Positions 13,051-26,945 of a stretch of 64,000 nt of DNA are shown here, in pieces. The position numbers and the translations under genes are program-made. The notes beneath the pieces were generated by a model, which ran no database searches, was not told where the DNA came from, and worked only from the letters and a program-made list of their open reading frames with translations. Each line of letters opens with the position of its first letter. The first letter of the stretch is position 1. Origin of the DNA: Petrolisthes cinctipes (lineage: Eukaryota; Arthropoda; Malacostraca; Decapoda; Porcellanidae); assembly GCA_033782935.1 (NCBI GenBank), contig JAWQEG010001230.1:186001-250000 (forward strand), given 5' to 3'.

Positions 13051-14281
13051 TGTACGTGTCTACTCCGTGTTAGAGTATTTTAAAAATACAGGCCCAAAAC
13101 ATGATCAAAATCGATATTTTGGGTGCTTTAAGTCGATATGTGCATGCATCTTCTGTACCCGTTTATATCTCAAATTCAGACTCAAAACACCCGAATATTC
13201 GATATTTTTGGGTCCCAAAAGCGATCTGTACATGCCTACTCCGTGTTAGAGTATTTTCAAAATACAGGCCTAAAACATGCTGTAAATCGATATTTTAGCT
13301 GCCCAAAGTCAATATGTGTATGCATCTTCTGTACCCGTCTATATCCCAAATTCAGGTTCAAAAACCTCGAAAATTCGATATTTTTGGGTCCCAGAAGCAA
13401 TCTGTACATGCCTACTTCTTGCTAGAAAGTTTTCAAGATACAGACCAAAAACATGCTCAAAATCGATATTTTAGGTGCAAAAATTCGATATGTGAATGCA
13501 TCTTCTGTACCCGTTTATATCTCAAATTCAGGCTCAAAACTCCGAAAATTCGATATTTTTGTGTCCCAGAAGCGATCTTTACCTGCATACTCCGTTTTAG
13601 AGTGTTTTTAAAATATAGGCCCAAAACATGCTGAAAATTGATATTTTAGGTGCACAAAGTCAATATGTGTATGCATTCTCTGTACCCGGTTATATCTCAA
13701 ATTCAGGCTCAAAACACCCGAAAATTCAATATTTTTGGGTCCCAAAAGCGATCTGTACATGCCTACTCAGTGCTAGAATGTTTTTAAAATAGAGGCTCAG
13801 AACATGCTAAAAATCGATATTTTAGGTGCCCGAAGTCGATATGTGCATGCATCTTCTGTACCCGTTTATATCTCAAATTCAGTCTCAAAACACCCAAAAA
13901 TTCGATATTTTTGTGTCCCAGAAGCGATCTGTACATGTCTATACCGTGTTAGAATATTTTCAAAATACAGGCCCAAAACATGCTCAAAATCGATATTTTA
14001 GGTGCCCAAATTCGATATGTGCATGCATATTCTGTACCCGTTTATATCTCAAATTCAGACTCAAAACACCCGAAAATTCGATATTTTTGGGTCCCAAAAG
14101 CCATCTGTACATGCATACTCCGTGTTAGAGTATTTTCAAAATACAGGCCTAAAACATGCAGTAAATCGATATTTTAGCTGCCCAAAGTCAATATGTGTAT
14201 GCATCTTCTGTACACGTCTATATTCCAAATTCAGGTTCAAAACACTCGAAAATTCGATATTTTTGTGTCCCAGAAGCAATC
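13051..14281 (+). repeat. 7-mer higher-order unit, copy 2 (1,231 bp)
   Basis: Tandem copy at a constant 1,231-bp offset, very close to copy 1: long stretches are identical by eye, with scattered single-base differences. A constant offset means no net indels since duplication. Confidence 0.88.
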
Positions 14282-15030
14282 TGTACGTGTCTACTCCGTG
14301 TTAGAGTATTTTAAAAATACAGGCCCAAAACATGATCAAAATCGATATTTTGGGTGCTTTAAGTCGATATGTGCATGCATCTTCTGTACCCGTTTATATC
14401 TCAAATTCAGGCTCAAAACACCCGAATATTCGATATTTTTGGGTCCCAAAAGCGATCTGTACATGCCTACTCCGTGTTAGAGTATTTTCAAAATACAGGC
14501 ATAAAACATGCTGTAAATCGATATTTTAGCTGCCCAAAGTCAATATGTGTATGAATCTTCTGTACCCGTCTATATCCCAAATTCAGGTTCAAAAACCTCG
14601 AAAATTCGATATTTTTTGGTCCTAGAAGCAATCTGTACATGCCTACTTCTTGCTAGAAAGTTTTAAGATACAGACCCAAAACATGCTTTAAAATCGATAT
14701 TTTAGGTTCAAAAATTCGATATGTGCATGTATCTTCTGTACCCGTTTATATCTCAAATTCAGGCTCAAAACTCCGAAAAATCGATATTTTTGTGTCCCAG
14801 AAGCGATCTGTACATGCATACTCTGTGTTAGAGTGTTTTTAAAATACAGGCCCAAAACATGCTAAAAATTGATATTTTAGGTGCACAAAGTCAATGTGTG
14901 TATGCATTCTCTGTACCCGGTTATATCTCAAATTCAGGCTCAAAACACCCGAAAATTCAATATTTTTGGGTCCCAGAAGCGATCTGTACATGCCTACTCA
15001 GTGCTAGAATGTTTTATAAATAGAGGCTCA
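14282..15030 (+). repeat. 7-mer higher-order unit, partial diverged copy 3
   Basis: Begins with the same CATGATCAAAATCG and GTGCTTTAAG monomer. From about 14,600 it carries its own changes (GATATTTTTTGGTCC, CATGCTTTAAAATCG, TTAGGTTCAAAAATTCG). Those changes recur at 18,460-18,570, 21,270-21,380 and 28,010-28,080, so this older version seeded later regions. Confidence 0.75.
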
Positions 15031-15739
15031 GAACATGTTAAAAATCGATATTTTGGGTGCCCAAAGTCAATATGTGCATGCATGTTCTGTACCCGTTTAT
15101 ATCTCAAATTTAGGCTCAAAACACCCGAAAATTCGATATTTTTGGGTCCCAGAAGCGATCTGTATATGCCTACTCCGTGTTTGAGTATTTTCAAAATACA
15201 TGCCCAAAACATGCTGAAAATCGATATTTTAGCTGCCCATAGTCGATATGTGCATGCATCTTCTGTACCCGTTTATATCTCAAATTCAGGGTCAAAACAC
15301 CCGAAAATTCGATATTTTTGGGTCCCAGAAGCGATCTGTTCATGCCTACTCCGTGATAGAGTACTTTTAAAATTCAAGCCCAAAACATGCTAAAAATCGA
15401 TATTTTAGGTGCCCATTTTCGATATGTGCATGCGCATTCTGTACCCGTTTATATCTCAAATTCAGGCTCAAAACACCCGAAAATTCGATATTTTTGGGTC
15501 CCTTAAGCGATCTTAGAGTATTTTCAAAATACAGGCCCAAAACATGCTAAAAATCGACATTTTGGGTGCCCAAAGTCGATATGTGCATTCATCTTCTGTA
15601 CACGTTTATATCTCAAATTCAGGCTCAAAACACCCAAAAATCCGATATTTTTGTGTGCCTGAAGCGATCTGTACATGCCTACTCCGTGTTAGAGCATTTA
15701 CACAATACAGACCCAAAACATGCTCAAAATCGATATTTT
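15031..15739 (+). repeat. Unpaired monomers including one with a 19-bp deletion
   Basis: Ordinary monomers resembling 18,880-19,330 and 28,380-28,800. Near 15,513, GCGATCT joins directly to TAGAGTATTTTC, losing about 19 bp (the GTACATGCCTACTCCGTGT segment). The following monomers are in normal order. Confidence 0.75.
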
Positions 15740-16620
15740 AGGTGCAAAGAGTCGATATGTGCATTCATCTTCATTACCCATTTATATCTCAAATTCAGGC
15801 TCAAAACACCCAAAAATTCGATATTTTTGGGTCCCAGAAGCGATCTGTACATGCCTACTCCGTGTTAAAGTATTTTCAAAATACAGGCCCAAAACATGCT
15901 AAAAATCTATATTTTAGGTGCCCAAAGTCAATATGTGTATGCATCTTCTGTACCCGTCTATATCCCAAATTCAGGCTCAAAACACGAGAAAATTCGATAT
16001 TTTTGGGTCCCAGAAGCGATCTGTACATGCCTACTCCTTGCTAGAATGTTTTTCAAGATACAGACCCAAAACATGCTCAAAATCGATATTTTAGGTGCAA
16101 AAAGTCGATATGTGCATGCATCCTCTCTACCCGGTTATATCCCAAATTCTGGCTCAAAACCCCCGAAAATTCGATTTATTTGGGTCCCAGAAGCGATCTG
16201 TACGTGCATACTCCGTGTTAGAGTGTTTTTAAAATATAGGCCAAAAACATGCTGAAAATCGATATTTTAGGTGCCTAAAGTCAATATGTTTATGCATCTT
16301 CTGTACCCGTGTATATCCCTAATTCAGGTTCAAAACACCCAAAAAATCAAATTTTTTGTGTCCCATAAGCGATCTGTACATGTCTATACTGTGTTAGAGT
16401 ATTTTCAAAAAATAGGCCCAAAACATGCTCAAAATCGATATTTTAGGTGCCCAAAGTCGATATGTGCATGCATCTTCTGTACACGTCTATATTCCAAATT
16501 CAGGTTCAAAACACTCGAAAATTCGATATTTTTGGGTCCCAGAAGCAATCTGTACATGCCTACTTCTTGCTAGAATGTTTTCAAGATACAGACCAAAAAC
16601 ATGCTCCAAATCGATATTTT
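15740..16620 (+). repeat. 5-mer higher-order unit, copy 1 (881 bp)
   Basis: Five monomers plus one base. Diagnostic forms are GCAAAGAGTCG with CATTCATCTTCATTACCC, CACGAGAAAATTCG, CATCCTCTCTACCCGG and GTGTCCCATAAGCG. The last ~140 bp (from about 16,481) differ from the end of copy 2. Confidence 0.85.
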
Positions 16621-17361
16621 AGGTGCAAAGAGTCGATATGTGCATTCATCTTCATTACCCATTTATATCTCAAATTCAGGCTCAAAACACCCGAAAATTC
16701 GATATTTTTGGGTCCCAGAAGCGATCTGTACATGCCTACTCCGTGTTAAAGTATTTTCAAAATAGAGGCCCAAAACATGCTAAAAATCTATATTTTAGGT
16801 GCCCAAAGTCAATATGTGTATGCATCTTCTGTACCCGTCTATATCCCAAATTCAGGCTCAAAACACGAGAAAATTCGATATTTTTGGGTCCCAGAAGCGA
16901 TCTGTACATGCCTACTCCTTGCTAGAATGTTTTTCAAGATACAGACCCAAAACATGCTCAAAATCGATATTTTAGGTGCAAAAAGTCGATATGTGCATGC
17001 ATCCTCTCTACCCGGTTATATCCCAAATTCTGGCTCAAAACCCCCGAAAATTCGATTTTTTTGGGTCCCAGAAGCGATCTGTACGTGCATACTCCGTGTT
17101 AGAGTGTTTTTAAAATATAGGCCAAAAACATGCTGAAAATCGATATTTTAGGTGCCTAAAGTCAATATGTTTATGCATCTTCTGTACCCGTGTATATCCC
17201 TAATTCAGGTTCAAAACACCCAAAAAATCAAATTTTTTGTGTCCCATAAGCGATCTGTACATGTCTATACTGTGTTAGAGTATTTTCAAAAAATAGGCCC
17301 AAAACATGCTCAAAATCGATATTTTAGGTGCCCAAAGTCGATATGTGCATGCATCTTCTGT
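16621..17361 (+). repeat. 5-mer higher-order unit, copy 2 (partial)
   Basis: Tandem copy at an offset of 881 bp, almost identical to copy 1 up to about 17,361, then switching to an unrelated monomer variant (ACCCGATTATTCG form as at 3,706 and 5,466). Confidence 0.85.
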
Positions 17362-17729
17362 ACCCGTTTATATCTCAAATTCAGACTCAAAACACCCGAT
17401 TATTCGATATTTTTGGGTCCCAAAAGCCACCTGTACATGCCTACTCAGTGCTAGAATGTTTTCAAAATAGAGGCTCAGAACATGCTAAAAATCGATATTT
17501 TAGGTGCCCGAAGTCGATATGTGCATGAATCTTCTGTACCCGTTTATATCTCAAATTCAGGCTCAAAACACCCAAAAATCCGATATTTTTGTGTGCCTGA
17601 AGCGATCTGTACATGCCTACTCCGTGTTAGAGTATTTACACAATACAGACCCAAAACATGCTCAAAATCGATATTTTAGGTGCAAAGAGTCGATATGTGC
17701 ATTCATCTTCACTACCTGTTTACATATCA
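17362..17729 (+). repeat. Unpaired monomers between the 5-mer and 16-mer units
   Basis: Two monomers of ordinary satellite. One carries the GTATTTACACAATACAG form also seen at 15,690, 21,850, 26,960 and 29,070. Confidence 0.7.
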
Positions 17730-20542
17730 AATTCAGGCTCAAAAAACCCGAAAATTCAATATTTTTGGGTTCCAAAAGCGATCTGTACATGCCTACTCAG
17801 TGCTAGAATGTTTTTAAAAAATAGGCTCTAAACATGCTATAAATCGATATTTTAGGTGTCCAAAGTCGATATGTGCATGCATCTTCTGTACCCGTTTATA
17901 TCTCAAATTCAGGCTCAAAACACCCAAAAATCGATATTTTTGTGTCCCAGAAGCGATCTGTACATGCCTACTCCGTGTTAGAGTATTTTCAAAATACAGG
18001 TCCAAAATATGCTCAAAATCGATATTTTAGGTGCCCAAAGTAGATATGTGCATGCATCTTCTGTACCCGTTTATATCTCAAATTCAGGCTCAAAACACCC
18101 AAAAATCGATATTTTTGTGTCCCAGAAGCGATCTGTACATGCCTACTCCGTGTTAGAGTATTTTCAAAATACAGGTCCAAAACATACTCAAAATCGATAT
18201 TTTAGGTGCCCAAAGTAGATATGTACATGCATCTTCTGTACCCATTTATATCTCAAATTCAGGCTCAAAACACCCGAAAATTCGATATTTTTGGGTCCCA
18301 GAAGCGATCTGTACATGCCTACTCCGTGTTAAAGTATTTTCAAAATACGGGCCTAAAACATGATGTAAATCGATATTTTAGCTGCCCAAAGTCAATATGT
18401 GTATGCATCTTCTGTACCCGTCTATATGCCAAATTCAGGTTCAAAACACTCGAAAATTCGATATTTTTTGGTCCCAGAAGCAATCTGTACATGCCTACTT
18501 CTTGCTAGAAAGTTTTAAGATACAGACCCAAAACATGTTTTAAAATCGATATTTTAGGTTCAAAAATTCGATATGTGTATGCATCATCTGTACCCATTTA
18601 TATCTCAAATTCAGGCTCAAAACTCCGAAAATTCGATATTTTTGTGTCCCAGAAGCGATCTGTACATGCATACTCTGTGTTAGAGTGTTTTTAAGATACA
18701 GGCCCAAAACATGCTAAAAATTGATAATTTTGGTGCACAAAGTCAATATGTGTATGCATTCTCTGTACCCGGTTATATCTCAAATTCGGGCTCAAAACAC
18801 CCGAAAATTCGATATTTTTGTGTCCCAGAAGCGATCTGTACATGCCTACTCAGTGCTAGAATGTTTTTAAAATAGAGGCTCAGAACATGTTAAAAATCGA
18901 TATTTTGGGTGCCCAAAGTCAATATGTGCATGCATCTTCTGTACCCGTTTATATCTCAAATTCAGGCTCAAAACACCCGAAAATTCGATATTTTTGGGTC
19001 CCAGAAGCGATCTGTATATGCCTACTCCGTGTTTGAGTATTTTCAAAATACATGCCCAAAACATGCTGAAAATCTATATTTTAGCTGCCCATAGTCGATA
19101 TGTGCATGCATCTTCTGTACCCGTTTATATCTCAAATTCAGGCTCAAAACACCCGAAAATTCGATATTTTTGGGTCCCAGAAGCGATCTGTGCATGCCTA
19201 CTCCGTGTTAGAGTACTTTTAAAATTCAAGCCCAAAACATGCAAAAAATCGATATTTTAGGTGCCCATTTTCGATATGTGCATGCGTATTCTGTACCCGT
19301 TTATATCTCAAATTCAGGCTCAAAACACCCGAAAATTCGATATTTTTGGGTCCCTTAAGCGATCTGCACATGCCTACTCAGCCTTAGAGAATTTTCAAAA
19401 TACAGGCCCAAAATATGCTAAAAATCGACATTTTGGGTGCAAAAAGTCGATATGTACCTGCATCTTCAGTACCCGTTTATATCTTAAATTCAGGCTCAAA
19501 ACACCCAAAAATTCAATATTTTTGGGTTCCAGAAGCAATCTGTACATGTCTACTCAGAGCTAGACTGTTTTTAAAATATAGGCTTAAAACATGCTAAAAA
19601 TCGACATTTTAGGTGTCCAATGTCGATATGTGCATACATCTTTTGTACCAGTTTATATCCCAAATTCAGGCTCAAAACACCCGAAAATTCGATATTTTTG
19701 GGACCCAGAAGCGATCTGTACATGCCTACTCAGTGCTAGAATATTTTCAAAACATAGGCCCAATACATGCTAAAAATCGATATTTTAGGTGCCCAATGTC
19801 GATATGTGCATGCATCTTCTGTACCCGTTTATATCTCAAATTCAGGCACAAAACACCCGAAAATTCAAGATTTTTTGGTCCCAGAAGCGATCTGTACATG
19901 CCTACTCAGTGCTAGAATGTTTTCAAAATATAGGCTCAAAACATGCAAAAAATCGATATTTTAGGTGCCCAAAGTCGATATGTGCATGCATCTTCTGTAC
20001 CCGTTTATATCTCAAATTCAGGCTCAAAACACCCGAAAATTCGAGATTTTTGGGTGCCAGAAGCGATCTGTACATGCCTACTCCGTGTTAGAGTATTTTC
20101 AAAATATATGCCCAAAACATGCTGAAAATTGATATTTTACCTCCACATAGTCGATATGTGCATGCATCTTCTGTACCCGATTATATCTCAAATTCAGGCT
20201 CAAAATTCCCGAAAATTCGATGTTTTTGGGCCCCAGAAGCAATCTGTACATGCCTCTTCCGTGTTAGAGTATTTTCAAAATACAGGCCCAAAACATGCTG
20301 AAAATCGATATTTGAGGTGCCCAAAGTCAATATGTGTATGCATCTTCGGTACCCGTTTATATCCCAAATTCAGGCTCAAAACACCCGAAAATTCGATATT
20401 TTTGGGTCCCAGAAGCGATATGTACATGCCTACTCTGTGTTAGAGTATTTTCAAAATATAGGCCCAAAACATACTAAATATCGATATCTTGGGTGCCAAA
20501 AGTTGATATCTGCATGCATCTTCAGTACCCGTTTATATCTCA
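17730..20542 (+). repeat. 16-mer higher-order unit, copy 1 (2,813 bp)
   Basis: Sixteen monomers minus 3 bp. The left part, 17,730-18,675, matches 20,543-21,488 at an offset of 2,813. The right part, 19,437-20,542, matches 21,898-23,004 at an offset of 2,461. The order X-Y-X'-Y' shows one large tandem duplication. Confidence 0.82.
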
Positions 20543-23004
20543 AACTCAGGCTCAAAAAACCCGAAAATTCAATATTTTTGGGTTCCAAAAGCGATCTGTA
20601 CATGCCTACTCAGTGCTAGAATGTTTTTAAAAAATAGGCTCTAAACATGCTATAAATCGATATTTTAGGTGTCCAAAGTCGATATGTGCATGCATCTTCT
20701 GTACCCGTTTATATCTCAAATTCAGGCTCAAAACACCCAAAAATCGATATTTTTGTGTCCCAGAAGCGATCTGTACATGCCTACTCCGTGTTAGAGTATT
20801 TTCAAAATACAGGTCCAAAATATGCTCAAAATCGATATTTTAGGTGCCCAAAGTAGATATGTGCATGCATTTTCTGTACCCGTTTATATCTCAAATTCAG
20901 GCTGAAAACACCCAAAAATCGATATTTTTGTGTCCCAGAAGCGATCTGTACATGCCTACTCCGTGTTAGAGTATTTTCAAAATACAGGTCCAAAACATGC
21001 TCAAAATCGATATTTTAGGTGCCCAAAGTAGATATGTACATGCATCTTCTGTACCCATTTATATCTCAAATTCAGGCTCAAAACACCCGAAAATTCGATA
21101 TTTTTGGGTCCCAGAAGCGATCTGTACATGCCTACTCCGTGTTAAAGTATTTTCAAAATACGGGCCTAAAACATGCTGTAAATCGATATTTTAGCTGCCC
21201 AAAGTCAATATGTGTATGAATCTTCTGTACCCGTCTATATGCCAAATTCAGGTTCAAAACACTCGAAAATTCGATATTTTTTGGTCCCAGAAGCAATCTG
21301 TACATGCCTACTTCTTGATAGAAAGTTTTAAGATACAGACCCAAAACATGTTTTAAAATCGATATTTTAGGTTCAAAAATTCGATATGTGTATGCATCAT
21401 CTGTACCCATTTATATCTCAAATTCAGGCTCAAAACTCCGAAAATTCGATATTTTTGTGTCCCAGAAGCGATCTGTACATGCATACTCCGTGTTAGAGTA
21501 TTTACACAATACATGCCCAAAACATGCTGAAAATTGATATTTTACCTCCACATAGTCGATGTGTGCATGCATAATCTGTACCCGATTATATCTCAAATTC
21601 AGGCTCAAAACACCCGAAAATTCGATATTTTTGGGTCCCTTAAGCGATCTGCACATGCCTACTCAGCCTTAGAGAATTTTCAAAATACAGGCCCAAAATA
21701 TGCTAAAAATCGACATTTTGGGTGCCCAAAGTCGATATGTGCATTCATCTTCTGTACCCGTTTATATCTCAAATTCAGGCTCAAAACACCCAAAAATCCG
21801 ATATTTTTTTGTGCCTGAAGCTATCTGTACATGCCTACTCCGTGTTAGAGTATTTACACAATACAGACCCAAAACATGCTCAAAATCGATATTTTGGGTG
21901 CAAAAAGTCGATATGTACCTGCATCTTCAGTACCCGTTTATATCTTAAATTCAGGCTCAAAACACCCAAAAATTCAATATTTTTGGGTTCCAGAAGCAAT
22001 CTGTACATGTCTACTCAGAGCTAGACTGTTTTTAAAATATAGGCTTAAAACATGCTAAAAATCGACATTTTAGGTGTCCAATGTCGATATGTGCATACAT
22101 CTTTTGTACCAATTTATATCCCAAATTCAGGCTCAAAACACCCGAAAATTCGATATTTTTGGGACCCAGAAGCGATCTGTACATGCCTACTCAGTGCTAG
22201 AATATTTTCAAAACATAGGCCCAATACATGCTAAAAATCGATATTTTAGGTGCCCAATGTCGATATGTGCATGCATCTTCTGTACCCGTTTATATCTCAA
22301 ATTCAGGCACAAAACACCCGAAAATTCAAGATTTTTGGGTCCCAGAAGCGATCTGTACATGCCTACTCAGTGCTAGAATGTTTTCAAAATATAGGCTCAA
22401 AACATGCAAAAAATCGATATTTTAGGTGCCCAAAGTCGATATGTGCATGCATCTTCTGTACCCGTTTATATCTCAAATTCAGGCTCAAAACACCCGAAAA
22501 TTCGAGATTTTTGGGTGCCAGAAGCGATCTGTACATGCCTACTCCGTGTTAGAGTATTTTCAAAATACATGCCCAAAACATGCTGAAAATTGATATTTTA
22601 CCTCCACATAGTCGATATGTGCATGCATCTTCTGTACCCGATTATATCTCAAATTCAGGCTCAAAATTCCCGAAAATTCGATGTTTTTGGGCCCCAGAAG
22701 CAATCTGTACATGCCTCTTCCGTGTTAGAGTATTTTCAAAATACAGGCCCAAAACATGCTGAAAATCGATATTTGAGGTGCCCAAAGTCAATATGTGTAT
22801 GCATCTTCGGTACCCGTTTATATCCCAAATTCAGGCTCAAAACACCCGAAAATTCGATATTTTTGGGTCCCAGAAGCGATATGTACATGCCTACTCTGTG
22901 TTAGAGTATTTTCAAAATATAGGCCCAAAACATACTAAATATCGATATCTTGGGTGCCAAAAGTTGATATCTGCATGCATCTTCAGTACCCGTTTATATC
23001 TCAA
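20543..23004 (+). repeat. Shortened copy 2 of the 16-mer unit (14 monomers, 2,461 bp)
   Basis: Same order as copy 1 but exactly two monomers (352 bp) shorter, with the loss between 21,488 and 21,898. At that join, the CCTTAGAGAATTTTC monomer (copy 1 near 19,382) sits at an offset of 2,286, one monomer off the flanking 2,461, so the middle was reworked by in-register exchange. Confidence 0.82.
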
Positions 23005-24814
23005 ACTCAGGCTCAAAACGACGGAAAATTCAATATTTTTGGGTCCCAGAAGCGATCTGTACATGCCTACTCAGTGCTAGAATGTTTTCAAAATATAGGC
23101 TCAAAACATGCTAAAAATCAATATTTTAGGTGTCCAAAGTCGATATGTGCATCCATCATCTGTACCCGTTTATATCTCAAATTCAGGCTCAAAAACCCCG
23201 AAAATTCGAGATTTTTGTGTTCCAGAAGCGATCTGTACATGCCTACTCCGTGTTAGAGTATTTTCAAAATACATGCCCAAAACATGCTGAAAATTGATAT
23301 TTTACCTCCACATAGTCGATGTGTGCATGCATAATCTGTACCCGATTATATCTCAAATTCAGGCTCAAAATTCCCGAAAATTCGATGTTTTTGGGCCCCA
23401 GAAGCAATCTGTACATGCCTATTCCGTGTTAGAGTATTTTGAAAATTCAGGACCAAAACATGCTGAAAATCGATATTTTAGCTCCACATAGTCGATATGT
23501 GCATGCATCTTCTGTACCCGTTTATATCTCAAATTCAGGCTCAAAACACCAGAAAATTCGATATTTTTGGATCAGACACGCGATCTGTTCATGCCTACTC
23601 AGTAATAGAATATTTTTAAAATATAGGCCCAAAACAAGCTAAAAATCGATATTTGAGGTGCCCAAAGTCGATATGTTCATGAATCTTCTGTACCCGTTTA
23701 TATCCCAAATTCAGGCTCAAAACACCCGAAAATTCGATATTTTTGTGTCCCAGAAGCGATCTGTACATGCCTACTCTGTGTTAGAGTATTTTCAAAATAT
23801 AGGCTGAAAATAATGCTAAATATCGATATCTTGGGTGCCAAAAGTTGATATGTGTATGCATCTTCTGTACCCGTTTATATCCCAAATTCAGGCTCAAAAC
23901 ACCCGAAAATTCGAAATTTTGGGGTCCCAGAAGCGATCTGTACATGCCTACTCTGTGTTAGAGTATTTTCAAAATATAGGTCCAAAACATGTTAAATATC
24001 GATATCTTGGGTGCCGAAAGTTGATATCTGCATGCATCTTCAGTACCCGTTTATATCACAAATTCAGGCTCAAATTGACGGAAAATTCAATTTTTTGATG
24101 TCCCAGAAGCGATCTGTACATGCCTACTCAGTGCTAGAATGTTTTCAAAATATAGGCTCAAAACATGCTAAAAATCGATAATTTAGGTGCCCAAAGTCGA
24201 TATGTGCATGCATCTTCTGAACCCGTTTATATCTCAAATTCAGACTCAAAACACCCGAAAATTCGAGGTTTTTGGGTCCTAGAAGCGATCTGTACATGCC
24301 TACTCTGTGTTAGAGTATTTTGAAAATTCAGGCCCAAAACATGCTGAAAATCGATATTTTAGCTCCACATAGTCGATATGTGCATGCATCTTCTGTACCC
24401 GTTTATATCTCAAATTCAGGCTCAAAACACCAGAAAATTCGATATTTTTGGATCAGACAAGCGATCTGTACATGCCTACTCAGTAATAGAATATTTTTAA
24501 AATATAGGCCCAAAACAAGCTAAAAATCGATATTTGAGGTGCCCAAAGTCGATATGTTCATGAATATTCTGTACCCGTTTATATCCCAAATTCAGGCTCA
24601 AAACACCCGAAAATTCGATATTTTTGTGTCCCAGAAGCGATCTGTACATGCCTACTCTGTGTTAGAGTATTTTCAAAATATAGGCCAAAAATAATGCTAA
24701 ATATCGATATCTTGGGTGCCAAAAGTTGATATGTGCATGCATCTTCAGTACCCGTTTATATCTCAAATTCAGGCTCAAAACGACGGAAAATTCAATATTT
24801 TTGGGTCTGAGAAG
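23005..24814 (+). repeat. Mixed block with an internal 5-mer-spaced repeat
   Basis: The stretch 23,425-23,860 matches 24,306-24,741 at an offset of 881 bp. Both carry the TTTTTGGATCAGACA(C/A)GCG form, the CTACTCAGTAATAGAAT form and the ATAATGCTAAATATCG form. Flanks do not match at that offset. The GATCAGACAAG form recurs at 34,830 and 36,235. Confidence 0.75.
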
Positions 24815-26223
24815 CGATCTGTACATGCCTACTCAGTGCTAGAATGTTTTCAAAATATAGGCTCAAAACATGCTAAAAATCGATATTTTAGGTGCCCAAA
24901 GTCGATATGTGCATGCATCTTCTGTACCCGTTTATATCTCAAATTCAGGCTCAAAACACCCGAAAATTCGAGATTTTTGGGTGCCAGAAGCGATCTGTAC
25001 ATGCCTACTCTGTGTTAGAGTATTTTCAAAATACATTCCCAAAACATGCTGAAAATTGATATTTTACCTCCACATAGTCGATGTGTGCATGCATCTTCTG
25101 TACCCGATTATATCTCAAATTCAGGCTCAAAATTCCCGAAAATTCGATGTTTTTGGGCCCCAGAAGCAATCTGTACATGCCTATTCCGTGTTAGAGTATT
25201 TTCAAAATACAGGCCCAAAACATGCTGAAAATCGATATTTGAGGTGCCCAAAGTCAATATGTGTATGCATCTTCTGTACCCGTTTATATCCCAAATTCAG
25301 GCTCAAAACACCCGAAAATTCGATATTTTTGGGTCCCAGAAGCGATCTGTACATGCCTACTCTGTGTTAGAGTATTTTCAAAATATAGGTCCAAAACATG
25401 TTAAATATCGATATCTTGGGTGCCTAAAGTTGATATCTGCATGCATCTTCAGAACCCGTTTATATCTCAAATTCAGGCTCAAAACACCCAAAAATCCGAT
25501 ATTTTTGTGTGCCTGAAGCGATCTGTACATGCCTACTCCTTGCTAGAATGTTTTTCAAGATACAGACCCAAAACATGCTCAAAATCGATATTTTAGGTGC
25601 AAAAAGTCGATATGTGCATGCATCCTCTGTACCCGGTTATATCCCAAATTCAGACTCAAAACCCCCGAAAATTCGATTTATTTGGGTCCCAGAAGCAATC
25701 TGTACGTGCATACTCCGTGTTAGAGTGTTTTTAAAATATAGGCCAAAAACATGCTGAAAATCGATATTTGAGGTGCCCAAAGTCGATATTTTCATGAATC
25801 TTCTGTACCCGTTTATATCTCAAATTCAGACTCAAAACCCCCGAAAATTCGATTTATTTGGGTCCCAGAAGCGATCTGTACATGCCTACTCTGTGTTAGA
25901 GTATTTTCAAAATATAGGCCGAAAACATGCTAAATATCGATATCTTGGGTGCCAAAAGTTGATATCTGCATGCATCTTCAGTACCCGTTTATATCTCAAA
26001 TTCAGGCTCAAAACGACGGAAAATTCAATATTTTTGGGTCCCAGAAGCGATCTGTACATGCCTACTCAGTAATAGAATATTTTTAAAATATAGGCCCAAA
26101 ACAAGCTAAAAATCGATATTTGAGGTGCCCAAAGTCGATATTTTCATGAATCTTCTGTACCCGTTTATATCTCAAATTCAGGCTCAAAACACCCGAAAAT
26201 TCGATATTTTTGGGTCCCAGAAG
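24815..26223 (+). repeat. 8-mer higher-order unit, copy 1 (1,409 bp)
   Basis: Eight monomers plus one base. The first ~720 bp match 26,224-26,945. It contains the recurrent module GAAATTGATATTTTACCTCC, then the GATGTTTTTGGGCCCC monomer. The second half (25,540-26,223) has a different origin, resembling 16.0-16.3 kb. Confidence 0.8.
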
Positions 26224-26945
26224 CGATCTGTACATGCCTACTCAGTGCTAGAATGTTTTCAAAATATAGGCTCAAAACATGCTAAAAATCGATATTTTAG
26301 GTGCCCAAAGTCGATATGTGCATGCATCTTCTGTACCCGTTTATATCTCAAATTCAGGCTCAAAACACCCGAAAATTCGAGATTTTTGGGTGCCAGAAGC
26401 GATCTGTACATGCCTACTCCGTGTTAGAGTATTTTCAAAATACATGCCCAAAACATGCTGAAAATTGATATTTTACCTCCACATAGTCGATGTGTGCATG
26501 CATCTTCTGTACCCGATTATATCTCAAATTCAGGCTCAAAATTCCCGAAAATTCGATGTTTTTGGGCCCCAGAAGCAATCTGTACATGCCTATTCCGTGT
26601 TAGAGTATTTTCAAAATACAGGCGAAAAAACATGCTGAAAATCGATATTTGAGGTGCCCAAAGTCAATATGTGTATGTATCTTCTGTACCCGTTTATATC
26701 CCAAATTCAGGCTCAAAACACCCGAAAATTCGATATTTTTGGGCCCCACAAGCGATCTGTACATGCCTACTCTGTGTTAGAGTATTTTCAAAATATAGGT
26801 CCAAAACATGTTAAATATCGATATCTTGGGTGCCGAAAGTTGATATCTGCATGCATCTTCTGTACCCGTTTATATCTCAAATTCAGGCTCAAAACAACCA
26901 AAAATCCGATATTTTTGTGTGCCTGAAGCGATCTGTACATGCCTA
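26224..26945 (+). repeat. 8-mer higher-order unit, partial copy 2
   Basis: Matches 24,815-25,535 at offsets of 1,409-1,410 bp. It then continues into GTATTTACACAATACAG, whereas copy 1 continues into CTTGCTAGAATG. Confidence 0.8.
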
